Position numbers and translations under genes: made by a program. This document shows positions 51,837 through 60,650 of a stretch of 64,000 nt of DNA, piece after piece (positions within the stretch are counted from its first letter, which is position 1; each line of letters starts with the position of its first letter). The notes under the pieces were generated by a model that saw only the letters and a list, made by a program, of their open reading frames with translations, did not search any database and was not told the DNA's origin. This DNA is from Chitinophaga tropicalis (GTDB lineage: Bacteria > Bacteroidota > Bacteroidia > Chitinophagales > Chitinophagaceae), in assembly GCF_009758205.1 (NCBI RefSeq), contig NZ_WRXN01000005.1:186001-250000 (forward strand). The letters are read 5' to 3'.

Positions 51837-54800
51837 TTAGAAGGTGAGGTTTAATCCAAGTGTATAGATCCGTGGAGCAATGTCTCCGGTTTCTATATCC
51901 CAGTAGTTCCAGTTTTTATCTTTTTTCCAAACGGCCACATTGCGTACTGTAGCGTATATCTTCAGGTTTTCGATCTTTGCCGGGGAAAGCAGCCTGTGTG
52001 GCATTGCAAACCCAATAGTAAGGTTATCCAACCTGATAAAGGATCGATCGAAAAGCCTGTTGGGAGCGGCAACTCCGGAAGGACCTCTGGCATCCAGGCG
52101 CCCAAAGAAATCACTGGGATTGTCAAGGGTCCAGTACTTTTTGTTATAAGTATTAGCATTATAGGTAACTTGGGAAACACTATTGTCCTGGTTCAGGTAA
52201 GCAGTGCTCAGGCTCTTATTGCCCCAGTAAGAATAGATATTGAATGAGAGATTGAAATTTCTCCAGGTAAAATCATTTCGCAATGACCACATAACAGGTG
52301 CTGTCGTCTGGCCCAGGAATTCCTTATCATTATTATTATACACTGCTGTTGTTGTTCCATCAATATTTTTAGTATCATCTGCCGTATAATTATTTGCGAC
52401 TTTAGGATCGCCGGGTCTTTGGCCATACCTGGCAGCTTCAGCTGCCTCATTCACCTGCCATATTCCTGTGACACGATAGTTCCAGATGGCGCTGATGGGT
52501 TGCCCTATAAACCATCCATTGGATATATCATCGGATTCTTTTGAGGAGACGACATTTCCATTAGCATCTAACACATCTTCGTAACGGTAATACAGGTGCT
52601 TCACTGTGTTCTTATATTTCGAAAATCCAAAGGTGGTATTCCAGCTGAAGTTGGGCGTTTTTATATTTCGGGTGTTGACGGATATTTCAAAACCTTTGTT
52701 CTGTACTTCTCCTAAATTGGTGGTGATGCTGGTAAATCCTGAAAAGTCCGGCAACGACTGGCTCATGATCATATTTGTTGTGGGCATGAAATAATAATCG
52801 AGTGTTGCGCTGATCTTGTTATTCAGGAAGGCGAGGTCTAATCCGGCATTGTATGCGGTGGTCTTTTCCCATTGCAAATGTGGGTTTGCCATACGATCGA
52901 TCCTTAGATAATAGTATTGGACATAATTGCCGCTGGCATCCACGTATCCTTGTGTTGTTGCGCCATTAGCCAGGTTGGCCAGCGCGATATAGGGATTGGC
53001 AAGTGACCTGTTCCCGTTCTGTCCATAGGACAAACGCAGTTTACCATTGTTCAATGGGGTCCATTTAAAGAAGTTTTCATTCGTAAATGTCCAGGCCAGG
53101 GCTGTTGAGAAAAAGGTAGCCCGCGGATTGGAGGTACCAAATGCAGAGTAGCCGTCACGGCGCACAGAGGCGGTTAACATATAACGATCATCGTATGCGT
53201 AAAACACACGTGCAAGCATACCGTCAGCCGTTTCATGAGAATCGTCGGTATTAAAACTGCTGTTAAGCGGATCACCGGTAGAGGTTTCATGGAATCCCAA
53301 TGCATCACTTGGCAGGATACTTCGTGCATTGATCACATCACTCCAATAGCGCCTTTCTTCCGCTTCCTGCACCAGGGTTACATTGACAGCATGCTTTTGT
53401 GCAATTGTCTTTTCCCAGCTGAGAGTATTATTTAAAGACCAGTCAAAACGTTTGCCCCAGTTCCGGTCTACACCATGATTAACGGCCAGCCAGTCGGGGT
53501 GCGCTGATGATTCAAAGTAGCGGTTATAATACCATTGATACCTGGGAGAAACATTGAAAGCGTATTTGATATTAAATGGCAGTTTTACTTTGGCGGAGAA
53601 AATCGTGTTCAGTACAGTATAGCCTCTTTCAAGTTTCATATACTGTTTATTGAAATCAAAATTATATCCCTTACTGGCTGTCATCTCATCACCCATGGGG
53701 TGTACTTCCAGGTTTCCATCCTCATCTTTGTAAGCCGCAAAAGGGCTGTTGTTAATGATCTGCGATCCCCAGTTCACGGCAATATTTCCATCAGAACGGT
53801 CCTGGAAATTGACATTGGCACTGATATCCAGCCAGTCGGCAACCTGGCCATCCACTTTTAGGTTGGAGCGCACTGCCCTGTAATTATCACCTGCCACCAC
53901 TCCCTGATTAGACAACATGCCTGCAGACAGATAGTAATTAATTTTGTCACTGGCACCGGATACGCTGAGATTATAGTCCTGGTTAACCCCGGTACGGAAA
54001 CTATGTTTATACCAATCAAAGGTTTTATGCTGCAGGTAGTTTTCCAATGTGGTGAATTGGAGACCTAAACGTTCAGCCCGGATCCGGTCATCGGATGCGC
54101 CACTTGTATTTGTTGAATACGCTCTCCATTGATCAATAGTGATACCATATTTATTGAGCATTTTATCCGTAGGCATTTCATAATATCCCGGTTTACCTGC
54201 GGTGGCGGTTTCTGATATATACGGTTCATAGGCGCCTGTTGCAGTGTTGGTACCATAGGTACCGGCAGTATACCAGTCCTCACGGTATTGCATGTATCCT
54301 TCAGGGCTAAACACCTCTCTGTTGGCAGCCATTTGGGACATCCCGAGATTGGTTGTCAGGTTAATAACAGGCTTACCTTTTTTGCCCTTTTTTGTGGTTA
54401 TGATCAGTACACCGTTAGCGGATTTGGCGCCATAGATCGCAGCTGCAGAGGCGTCTTTAAGGATGTCAATCTGATCGATATCATCAGGATTTATTTCAGA
54501 CAATTCCCCATAAAAGATCATACCATCCAGTATGAGCAAAGGATCATTATGTCCTCCATCAGTATACACTGAGCGCTGGCCACGAATACGTATAGTACCT
54601 CCTCCTTTCGCAGAGGGATCGAAACCTACGCTTACACCGGGTGTACCACGGATGATGTCCTGTACTGTTTTAGGATTTTCATCTGCAATTTTATTGGGGC
54701 GAATGGAAGATATTGCCCCGGTAAGATCTTTTTTCTTCATAGTACCATAACCAATCACGACTATATTGTTTAAGTCGTTCATAGCTTGTTGCATGATGAT

Positions 54801-55103
54801 GGTAAGGGATTTTCCAACTGGCATTACTTCTTTGGTGATATAGCTGACGTGTGAGGCTCTCAGTGGAACTCCCTGGCCCGCCTGGATCCTGAAGTGACCG
54901 GATGCATCTGAATTTGCAATCACGGCAGTTCCTTTGACTGCGATTGTAACGCCGGCAATTCCATTTCCCAGGGAGTCAGTGACCCGGCCTGTTATCACCT
55001 GATTTTGTGCAACGACATAAAAGGGAAACAGTAAAAACAATAACGCAGGCATTAAATACCTCTTATACAAAGGAGAGCTTGTTTTTGTATAATTTTGCTC
55101 CAT
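51837..55103 (-). CDS. SusC/RagA TonB-linked outer-membrane transporter
   Basis: A 1088-residue importer. A signal-anchor region (YLMPALLFLLFPFYVVAQ) is followed by a carboxypeptidase-regulatory-like domain (ITGRVTDSLGNGIAGVTIAVKG), then a SusC plug (IVVIGYGTMKKKDLTGAI; TIRIRGQRS; SANGVLIITTKKGKKG), then the barrel ending in YTLGLNLTF. Unlike the first SusC in this window it has no STN domain, matching control by the adjacent HTCS rather than by a FecR/sigma pair. The candidate operator lies about 265 bases upstream of the start codon, which implies a leader of roughly 200 bases or more. Confidence 0.95.
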   Translation of the reverse strand: MEQNYTKTSSPLYKRYLMPALLFLLFPFYVVAQNQVITGRVTDSLGNGIAGVTIAVKGTAVIANSDASGHFRIQAGQGVPLRASHVSYITKEVMPVGKSLTIIMQQAMNDLNNIVVIGYGTMKKKDLTGAISSIRPNKIADENPKTVQDIIRGTPGVSVGFDPSAKGGGTIRIRGQRSVYTDGGHNDPLLILDGMIFYGELSEINPDDIDQIDILKDASAAAIYGAKSANGVLIITTKKGKKGKPVINLTTNLGMSQMAANREVFSPEGYMQYREDWYTAGTYGTNTATGAYEPYISETATAGKPGYYEMPTDKMLNKYGITIDQWRAYSTNTSGASDDRIRAERLGLQFTTLENYLQHKTFDWYKHSFRTGVNQDYNLSVSGASDKINYYLSAGMLSNQGVVAGDNYRAVRSNLKVDGQVADWLDISANVNFQDRSDGNIAVNWGSQIINNSPFAAYKDEDGNLEVHPMGDEMTASKGYNFDFNKQYMKLERGYTVLNTIFSAKVKLPFNIKYAFNVSPRYQWYYNRYFESSAHPDWLAVNHGVDRNWGKRFDWSLNNTLSWEKTIAQKHAVNVTLVQEAEERRYWSDVINARSILPSDALGFHETSTGDPLNSSFNTDDSHETADGMLARVFYAYDDRYMLTASVRRDGYSAFGTSNPRATFFSTALAWTFTNENFFKWTPLNNGKLRLSYGQNGNRSLANPYIALANLANGATTQGYVDASGNYVQYYYLRIDRMANPHLQWEKTTAYNAGLDLAFLNNKISATLDYYFMPTTNMIMSQSLPDFSGFTSITTNLGEVQNKGFEISVNTRNIKTPNFSWNTTFGFSKYKNTVKHLYYRYEDVLDANGNVVSSKESDDISNGWFIGQPISAIWNYRVTGIWQVNEAAEAARYGQRPGDPKVANNYTADDTKNIDGTTTAVYNNNDKEFLGQTTAPVMWSLRNDFTWRNFNLSFNIYSYWGNKSLSTAYLNQDNSVSQVTYNANTYNKKYWTLDNPSDFFGRLDARGPSGVAAPNRLFDRSFIRLDNLTIGFAMPHRLLSPAKIENLKIYATVRNVAVWKKDKNWNYWDIETGDIAPRIYTLGLNLTF

Positions 55104-55443
55104 AATTATCAGCTAATTTATTATTGGTTGATTTGGTCAATAGTACCCGGGAGCCATCTGTTGATGGTTCATCATACGTGAAATTTCTTCTTCAATCTAT
55201 CAGGAGATAATGCTTTGTGCCTGTCATAAGTGGAATATTCATCAGCGCGAAGCCTCCAAGTGTTATCTGGTGTTTTTCTATAAGTATTTGGTCGATCCCT
55301 GATCACTTTTCCTGACCTACGTGGTTGATATTCTATTGCGAAGTAATCATTCTTTTTCTGTTTGGTTTATTCAACTTTTTGTCGAATCATTCCAAAGTAA
55401 GGTAACCGTTGGTGGTTTTGTCCAGGCCACCAACGGTATGCAG
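55104..55443 (-). other. Long upstream region of susC
   Basis: 340 bases separate susC from the GH105 stop codon. The distal end carries operator-like copy 2. The proximal part (about 55180-55360, minus strand) contains a stop-free run of roughly 59 codons without an ATG, reading NDYFAIEYQPRRSGKV..., ending in a TGA near 55179. Whether this is a gene remnant, an unusual start or chance is undecided. No terminator hairpin after GH105 was recognised. Confidence 0.35.
55366..55400 (-). promoter_or_regulatory. Candidate HTCS operator, copy 2 (upstream of susC)
   Basis: The plus-strand core TTCAACTTTTTGTCGAAT (55370-55387) is followed by TTCCAAAG. On the minus strand TTTGGAAT and GTTGAATA form imperfect direct repeats 21 bases apart around TTCGACAAAAA. 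It is 44 bases from the GH105 stop codon and points towards susC. Confidence 0.6.
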
Positions 55444-56547
55444 CTATTTTCCCAAGAGTGCAGCTGCGCACCACAGGTAAGGGGCTTGTCCATGGAGGTC
55501 ACCCGCATTGCGGGGACGGTCATGGTAATATTGTTTATCATTCTTTTTACCGGTACCAATACAAACTTCTGTTACATTATTGCGTTCATCAATATGGGAA
55601 ACCATTGCCAGCCATGCTTTCCGGGCTGCGGGCGCATATGTTGCGGCATCTAACCAGCCTTGCTGAACTCCTATTATAAATGCGTAGGTAAACATTGCTG
55701 TGCCGGATGTTTCAGGCCAGAAATCCGCCTGATCGATCAGCTGGTTCCACATGCCATCTGGTCTTTGAAATTCTTTCAGGCTCTTCATCATGGCGAGATA
55801 GCCTTCCATGATCCGCGGACGGTCTTTGTGGTCTTTAGGCAGGTCGCGAAGCAGATCTGGCATGCCTACTGCCATCCAGCCAGCACCTCTTGCCCAAATG
55901 TAGGGAACATCAGGGGCATGATAGAAAAGGCCGTTTGGGCGCTGTAATCTATCCAGGTAGAGGACCATTTCTTTTGCTGCCCTGTCAATGTATTTGCGGT
56001 CGCCGGTCACTTTATAGGCTTCGTTTTGTACTACGGTGATCATATACATATCGTCTATCCACAGGCGGGTTTGCCATGAATAGCCCTTGTCTGCCCAGGA
56101 TTTCTCTTCCGGTTTTGCATTGTCAGGCAATTCCCATTGGGAATCTGCGTAGGCCAGGCCTATTTTTTTATAGCGTTCGTCTTTTGTGATCTGGTAGAGT
56201 TTAAATGCCACGCTACCGAACATATTATAGTCAACATGGTTCATTGGGGGCAGGAGTGGTTTTTCGCGGGTAAAGAAAGGTTCAAATTTGTCCTGTAAGA
56301 GTTTGATCAGTTTTTGGTCTTTGGTTTTTACGGCATAATCCAAAGCGCCGTTCCAGGTGCAGACTTCGGCATAGTGGATGTATCGACCGGCATAGAGTTC
56401 ATGCCTGCCATCGACAAAGTGGTAGGCTAATCGTTTGCCTGTCTCATCGGGAACGGAGCCTGCAGGAAATTTGATAAAGGAGTTTTGCTGGGCGGATGTA
56501 AATTGAAAAGATAAAATTGTTAATAAGGAAAGAAATACTTTTCGCAT
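55444..56547 (-). CDS. GH105-type unsaturated glucuronyl/galacturonyl hydrolase
   Basis: A 367-residue secreted (signal peptide to about residue 19) alpha/alpha-barrel hydrolase of the YteR/YesR type. Landmarks are WIDDMYMITVVQNEAYKVTGD (about 167-187) with the catalytic Asp region, YIWARGAGWMAVGMPDLL (about 223-240), FWPETSGTAMFTYAF (about 281-295) and the C-terminal GDLHGQAPYLW. GH105 enzymes hydrate and release the unsaturated uronic acid left by polysaccharide lyases, chiefly from rhamnogalacturonan I. With the GH43 gene it points to pectin as the substrate of this locus. No polysaccharide lyase gene is within the window. Operator-like copy 3 lies upstream. Confidence 0.9.
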   Translation of the reverse strand: MRKVFLSLLTILSFQFTSAQQNSFIKFPAGSVPDETGKRLAYHFVDGRHELYAGRYIHYAEVCTWNGALDYAVKTKDQKLIKLLQDKFEPFFTREKPLLPPMNHVDYNMFGSVAFKLYQITKDERYKKIGLAYADSQWELPDNAKPEEKSWADKGYSWQTRLWIDDMYMITVVQNEAYKVTGDRKYIDRAAKEMVLYLDRLQRPNGLFYHAPDVPYIWARGAGWMAVGMPDLLRDLPKDHKDRPRIMEGYLAMMKSLKEFQRPDGMWNQLIDQADFWPETSGTAMFTYAFIIGVQQGWLDAATYAPAARKAWLAMVSHIDERNNVTEVCIGTGKKNDKQYYHDRPRNAGDLHGQAPYLWCAAALLGK

Positions 56548-56666
56548 AACGTTTTATAAATTTTAGTAATTGCTTATTTTGGATCAGGTATTCGCATAAT
56601 CGCGAAATCATTTCACTGCACTGAGGCAGGAGTTATGCGAAGAAATAGAATATTTTTGGTGGGTTT

Positions 56667-56700
56667 TGTTCAGATTTTTGTCGATTCAGGTCAAAAATTG
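56667..56700 (-). promoter_or_regulatory. Candidate HTCS operator, copy 3 (upstream of GH105)
   Basis: The plus-strand core TTCAGATTTTTGTCGATT (56669-56686) is followed by GGTCAAA. It differs from copies 1 and 2 at two positions within TTCAAC and lies about 120-150 bases upstream of the GH105 start codon. Confidence 0.6.
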
Positions 56701-56783
56701 AGGGCGGATTTTAGTATTTCCTTTCATATAAGGACATGAAGAGCCGGCAGTTCTTTCAATCAACTTAAGTGCATTATCATTAT

Positions 56784-57680
56784 TTAATTCATCGTCCGGT
56801 AATCATTTGGCGTAACGCCTACTTTTTGTTTGAATAAACGGGTGAAATGCTGCGGATATTTAAAGCCCAATTCATAGGCAATTTCGCTCACAGATTTATT
56901 CATATCAAACACTCTCTCTTTCGCCAAATCTATCACTTTTGATTGAATATATTCCTGAGCAGATCTGCCGGTTTCTTTCTTCACCAGGTCACCAAAATAA
57001 TTGGGTGATAAATGTAGGGCTTCGGCAAAATAAGCTACGGAAGGCAAACCTTCGTTCTGCGGTCTATCGGATGAGAAATAACCTTTCAATAAGTATTCAA
57101 ACCGTTCCAGAATTCCTTTGTTCGCATTGTCACGCATAATGAACTGGCGGTCGTAAAAACGGATGCAGTAATTAAGCAACAACTCGATGTTTGATGCAAT
57201 CAGTCCTTTGCTGTGCTTGTCTATATTTTGATCGAGCTCATACTCTATTTTTGAGAAACAATCAATCACAATACCCTTCTCTTTCTCCGACAGGTGAAGC
57301 GCTTCATTTACATCATACGAAAAGAAAGAATAATCCTGAATATGCTTGCCCAACGGAGTGCCGTTTATCAGGTTCGGATGAAAGAGCAATGACCAGCCTT
57401 TCGGGGCAAATGATTCAACGCCAGGTTGCACACCTACCACCTGTCCCGGCGCTACAAATACCAGACTTCCTTCCTGGTAGTCATAGTGCTTTCTTCCATA
57501 ACGCAATTGGGCAGAGTTCAGTTCTTTCAAACCCACTGCATACAAACCAAAGTTGAATGACCTGGCAGGCATCGGTAGCGCTTTCGAGTGCTCAATCACC
57601 GTAACCAGAGGATGTTTGGTAGCTACGCCCCGCATGGTATTGTATTGCGCAATGCTGGCAATTCTTACAATGTCTTCCAT
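56784..57680 (-). CDS. AraC-family transcriptional regulator
   Basis: A 298-residue regulator. The N-terminal half is a cupin-like sensor (YDYQEGSLVFVAPGQVVGVQPG, about 64-85). The C-terminal ~100 residues are an AraC domain with HTHs VAYFAEALHLSPNYFGDLVKKETG and VSEIAYELGFKYPQHFTRLFKQKVG. A minus-strand TAATTTTG box (57708-57701) gives a leader of about 14 bases. Relatives in Bacteroidota are often divergent from an oxidoreductase gene, and an aldo/keto reductase remnant does lie immediately on the other side. It is not part of the pectin locus by motif evidence. Confidence 0.93.
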   Translation of the reverse strand: MEDIVRIASIAQYNTMRGVATKHPLVTVIEHSKALPMPARSFNFGLYAVGLKELNSAQLRYGRKHYDYQEGSLVFVAPGQVVGVQPGVESFAPKGWSLLFHPNLINGTPLGKHIQDYSFFSYDVNEALHLSEKEKGIVIDCFSKIEYELDQNIDKHSKGLIASNIELLLNYCIRFYDRQFIMRDNANKGILERFEYLLKGYFSSDRPQNEGLPSVAYFAEALHLSPNYFGDLVKKETGRSAQEYIQSKVIDLAKERVFDMNKSVSEIAYELGFKYPQHFTRLFKQKVGVTPNDYRTMN

Positions 57681-57780
57681 ACCTTATTCTTTTATCGCTA
57701 CAAAATTACAGATCCCTTTTGATATGGCCTTCCCAATCAGTAATATTGGTAAGGAACCCCGTAATCTGTATACAAAACGG

Positions 57781-57948
57781 CTCCCCCATCCGGGAACCAC
57801 AAAAATGACTCGCTTAAAAGAAAATATAGGGAGTGTAAACATCACCTTAAGCGATGATGATTTAGCCAATATTAATAAAGCTTTGGACTGCATCAGCCTT
57901 CAGGGAGAACGCTATCCCGCGAGCCTGGCAAACCTGCAAGGCAAGTAA
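57781..57948 (+). pseudogene. C-terminal remnant of an aldo/keto reductase
   Basis: About 55 codons match the C terminus of aldo/keto reductases: PHPGTTKMTRLKENIGSV, then ITLSDDDLANINKAL and QGERYPASL before the stop codon. The motif PxPGTTKxxRLxENxG, which binds the NADPH phosphate, is intact, but the catalytic barrel upstream is missing; sequence before 57781 belongs to the divergent promoter of the AraC gene. The remainder was probably lost by deletion. Confidence 0.75.
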
Positions 57949-57975
57949 TGCTTCGCTACCGGGCACTTAATGACA

Positions 57976-58000
57976 GGGGCTGACCAAAAAGGTCGGCCCC
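57976..58000. terminator. Hairpin at the end of the efflux operon
   Basis: GGGGCTGACC (57976-57985) pairs with GGTCGGCCCC (57991-58000) around five A residues, with one T-G pair. It abuts the MFS stop codon (58002). No U run follows on the minus strand, so termination strength is uncertain. Confidence 0.5.
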
Positions 58001-58001
58001 G

Positions 58002-59591
58002 CTAATAAGGTATATTCCCTTTCTTTAATCTAAGTACCACATTCTGAATCTGTGGGACTAATAACAACATCACTATGACACACACTACCCCAACAAGCAT
58101 CAAATCATAATAATCCCGCGTGGTACGAGCCATTATTTGTTGCCCCACTAGCCGGTTAAAATACTCTCCTGAGACTCCTTTTGCTGTATAGATATCGCTG
58201 CCTGCATTCATATATTTGTTTTCGATATCCCTTAAAACAACAGGCAGTTGTGGATTAATTTCCGCCAATGTTTCCCGGACCTTTTCCCTAACTGCAGATT
58301 TGAAAAATAATTGGAGTTCGGTATTAAGGACCAGGCTGGCTGTAAAGCCAGCGAACCTCGCAAAAACTCCGATAAGTGACGCATTTAACGTAATCTTTGG
58401 CGGTGCTGCGGAAGTAGCGAACAAAACAATCGGAACAAATAGAACTCCTGTTGCAGCACCATAGATAAACATGGGCAGGATGAAGTCAATTGTTTCTCCC
58501 TGTACAGAGATAAAAAGTATCATATAAGCATAGTAGAGAGCCATAAAACCAAAACCTGCTATGATAATCCTTATCAGGTTATACCCCATCAGGACAAACC
58601 GGGAGGTAACAAATATACTCAGAACGGTCCCTGCAATTACTGCGGTCCATATCGGAATAGTACTGAGTGGATCATTGCCTAAAATGACTTCAAGATAACC
58701 GTAAGCAAGTCCGGTACTTCCTTTGAAAATGTAAAACGTAAAAAGCAGCAGTAGACCGATCACAAAATTCTTTACCTTGAAAATTTGTAAGTTGATCAAC
58801 GGCCGTTTAAGTATCAATTCTCTAATAACAAATAGTATAAAGATGATTAAATTCACAAAGCAGAGAAGAACGATTAACGGACAGTCAAACCAGCCCAACT
58901 GCCGTCCGTAGATCAAAATGTATCCTAATATCAAAATAAAAGATACATAAAACAGGTATCCAACCCAATCCACCTGGTAAAGCGGTATCTTTTTTGTAAA
59001 TCGTGCTTTGCTATTCATTGTCAGCAACACAATGAATGTCAGGATGATGAGCATTATACTGAAACCATAAAATAGCCAGTTGAAGTCATAAAAATAAAGT
59101 ACCACACTGGCATAGATCGAATAAAACTGCACGGAGATCTGTATACTTCCATAAAGGAGACTATACGCAATCACCCGGGCACGTGCGGACTGCAATCTTG
59201 GAAAAATGAGTTGCAAGACAATGCCTGACATCAACGCACAGGTAATCCCCTGTACAAACTGGCAAATGACAAATAACGTCCAATTTTTGAAATGAAAGCA
59301 GATGACGGAACATGTCGCATTGATGGCAAGTGCCATGATCAGGTATTTCCTTGGAGCAAAATACTTTACAATGCGGGAATCCAGCGCCAGAAAAGCTACG
59401 GTTGAGCCATAAACAACTACCATGGCATATTGAACATCGGTAGACTGTATGCCATAAAAACCCATTGCTGCAACCGGACTACTGTAAAAGGCGAAACTAA
59501 ACAGGCAAGTCATGAGAATGGCAAATATCACGGATCTTGCCATCCATTCAGATACCCATGGTTTGAAAACCGGAATTTTATGTGCTTGCAT
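58002..59591 (-). CDS. EmrB/DHA2-like MFS multidrug efflux transporter
   Basis: A 529-residue inner-membrane protein with about 14 hydrophobic spans, as in the DHA2 (EmrB/QacA) group. Examples are SVIFAILMTCLFSFAFY, AMVVVYGSTVAFLALD, WLFYGFSIMLIILTFIVLL and the last span LMLVGVVCVIVMLLLVP. It is the last gene of a tight run with an EmrA-like adaptor (2-base gap) and a TolC-type channel, so it should form a tripartite pump. There is a longer soluble segment (about 440-480) before the last span. Substrates are not predictable. Confidence 0.9.
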   Translation of the reverse strand: MQAHKIPVFKPWVSEWMARSVIFAILMTCLFSFAFYSSPVAAMGFYGIQSTDVQYAMVVVYGSTVAFLALDSRIVKYFAPRKYLIMALAINATCSVICFHFKNWTLFVICQFVQGITCALMSGIVLQLIFPRLQSARARVIAYSLLYGSIQISVQFYSIYASVVLYFYDFNWLFYGFSIMLIILTFIVLLTMNSKARFTKKIPLYQVDWVGYLFYVSFILILGYILIYGRQLGWFDCPLIVLLCFVNLIIFILFVIRELILKRPLINLQIFKVKNFVIGLLLLFTFYIFKGSTGLAYGYLEVILGNDPLSTIPIWTAVIAGTVLSIFVTSRFVLMGYNLIRIIIAGFGFMALYYAYMILFISVQGETIDFILPMFIYGAATGVLFVPIVLFATSAAPPKITLNASLIGVFARFAGFTASLVLNTELQLFFKSAVREKVRETLAEINPQLPVVLRDIENKYMNAGSDIYTAKGVSGEYFNRLVGQQIMARTTRDYYDLMLVGVVCVIVMLLLVPQIQNVVLRLKKGNIPY

Positions 59592-59593
59592 GA

Positions 59594-60640
59594 TTAATCT
59601 TTTAAAACGTAAACATTGGCGTTCATTCCGGCAGAGAGATTAGCTAATTTTTCTGGCTTATCTGTGAACTTGATTCTGACAGGAATACGTTGTATAATTT
59701 TAACAAAGTTACCGGTAGCATTGTCCGGCGGAAGTAACGAATAGCGGGAACCTGTGGTTGGAGAAAGCGATTCAATCGCTCCGCTGAATTTTTCGCCTGG
59801 GAAAGCATCTACTTCTATTGATACTGCTTGCCCAATCCTGAAATTACCAATCTGTGTTTCCTTGAAGTTGGCAATCACCCATTTTTCTTCGGATTTGTTC
59901 ACCAAAAATGCCAATGTTTGTCCTGGCTGTATCAATTGCCCTTCCTGAATGCTCTTTTTACCTATCTGCCCATCAAAAGGTGCAGTGATTACGGTATATT
60001 TAATGTCCAGTTCCTGCCGTTCGAGTAGCGCTTCCTTGATTTTGATTTCTGCCTTTATCACATCATGCTGTGCTCTAAGATCATTCAGTTTTGATTCCGC
60101 GACCTCCAGGGAAGCTTTTGTCTGATTATAATCAGATTGGGTAATAGCTAAAGCTGCACTGACGTTCTCGAATTTTTGTCGGGTGGTAGATTCATCAGCC
60201 AATAGATTTTTATAACGGTTGAATTCTCTTTGCTGCTGGTTTAATTTTGCTTTTGCACCTGAGAGCTCTGCTTTTATTACTGCGACGCTCTTGATCTGTG
60301 TTTCTTCATTAGCAGCCAAAACAGCCAATTTGGCATGCGAACTCTTTAGCTCTGCTGATGCGGCATTTCTTTTTAGTCCGTATTCATCAGGCTCAATAAC
60401 CACAAGCGTGTCTCCTTTTTGAACCTGCTGATTGTCCTTGTAATAAATTTTGCTGATATAGCCCCCAACTTTTGCATTTACTGGTGATAAATACGCATCT
60501 ACCTGCGCATCATTGGTTTGTTCATAACGGTATCCTTTTAAAAAATAAATGGCTGCCCAAATGATAATTGCGGTCAATAAGGCGATTCCAAACCATTTTG
60601 TTAGCGTCACGATTATTATATCTGTTCCGTTTTTTTTCAT
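59594..60640 (-). CDS. HlyD/EmrA-type membrane fusion protein
   Basis: A 348-residue adaptor from MKKNGTDIII at 60640; an ATG at 60664 would add eight residues and overlap tolC by 14 bases, and both starts are plausible. One N-terminal membrane anchor (WFGIALLTAIIIWAAIYFL) is followed by a lipoyl-like half (VNAKVGGYISKIYYKDNQQVQKGDTL). A long helical hairpin spans about 80-200, and the second lipoyl/barrel part includes APFDGQIGKKSIQEGQLIQPGQTL. It links the MFS pump in the inner membrane with the TolC-type channel. Confidence 0.93.
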   Translation of the reverse strand: MKKNGTDIIIVTLTKWFGIALLTAIIIWAAIYFLKGYRYEQTNDAQVDAYLSPVNAKVGGYISKIYYKDNQQVQKGDTLVVIEPDEYGLKRNAASAELKSSHAKLAVLAANEETQIKSVAVIKAELSGAKAKLNQQQREFNRYKNLLADESTTRQKFENVSAALAITQSDYNQTKASLEVAESKLNDLRAQHDVIKAEIKIKEALLERQELDIKYTVITAPFDGQIGKKSIQEGQLIQPGQTLAFLVNKSEEKWVIANFKETQIGNFRIGQAVSIEVDAFPGEKFSGAIESLSPTTGSRYSLLPPDNATGNFVKIIQRIPVRIKFTDKPEKLANLSAGMNANVYVLKD

Positions 60641-60650
60641 ATTGCTTGTA

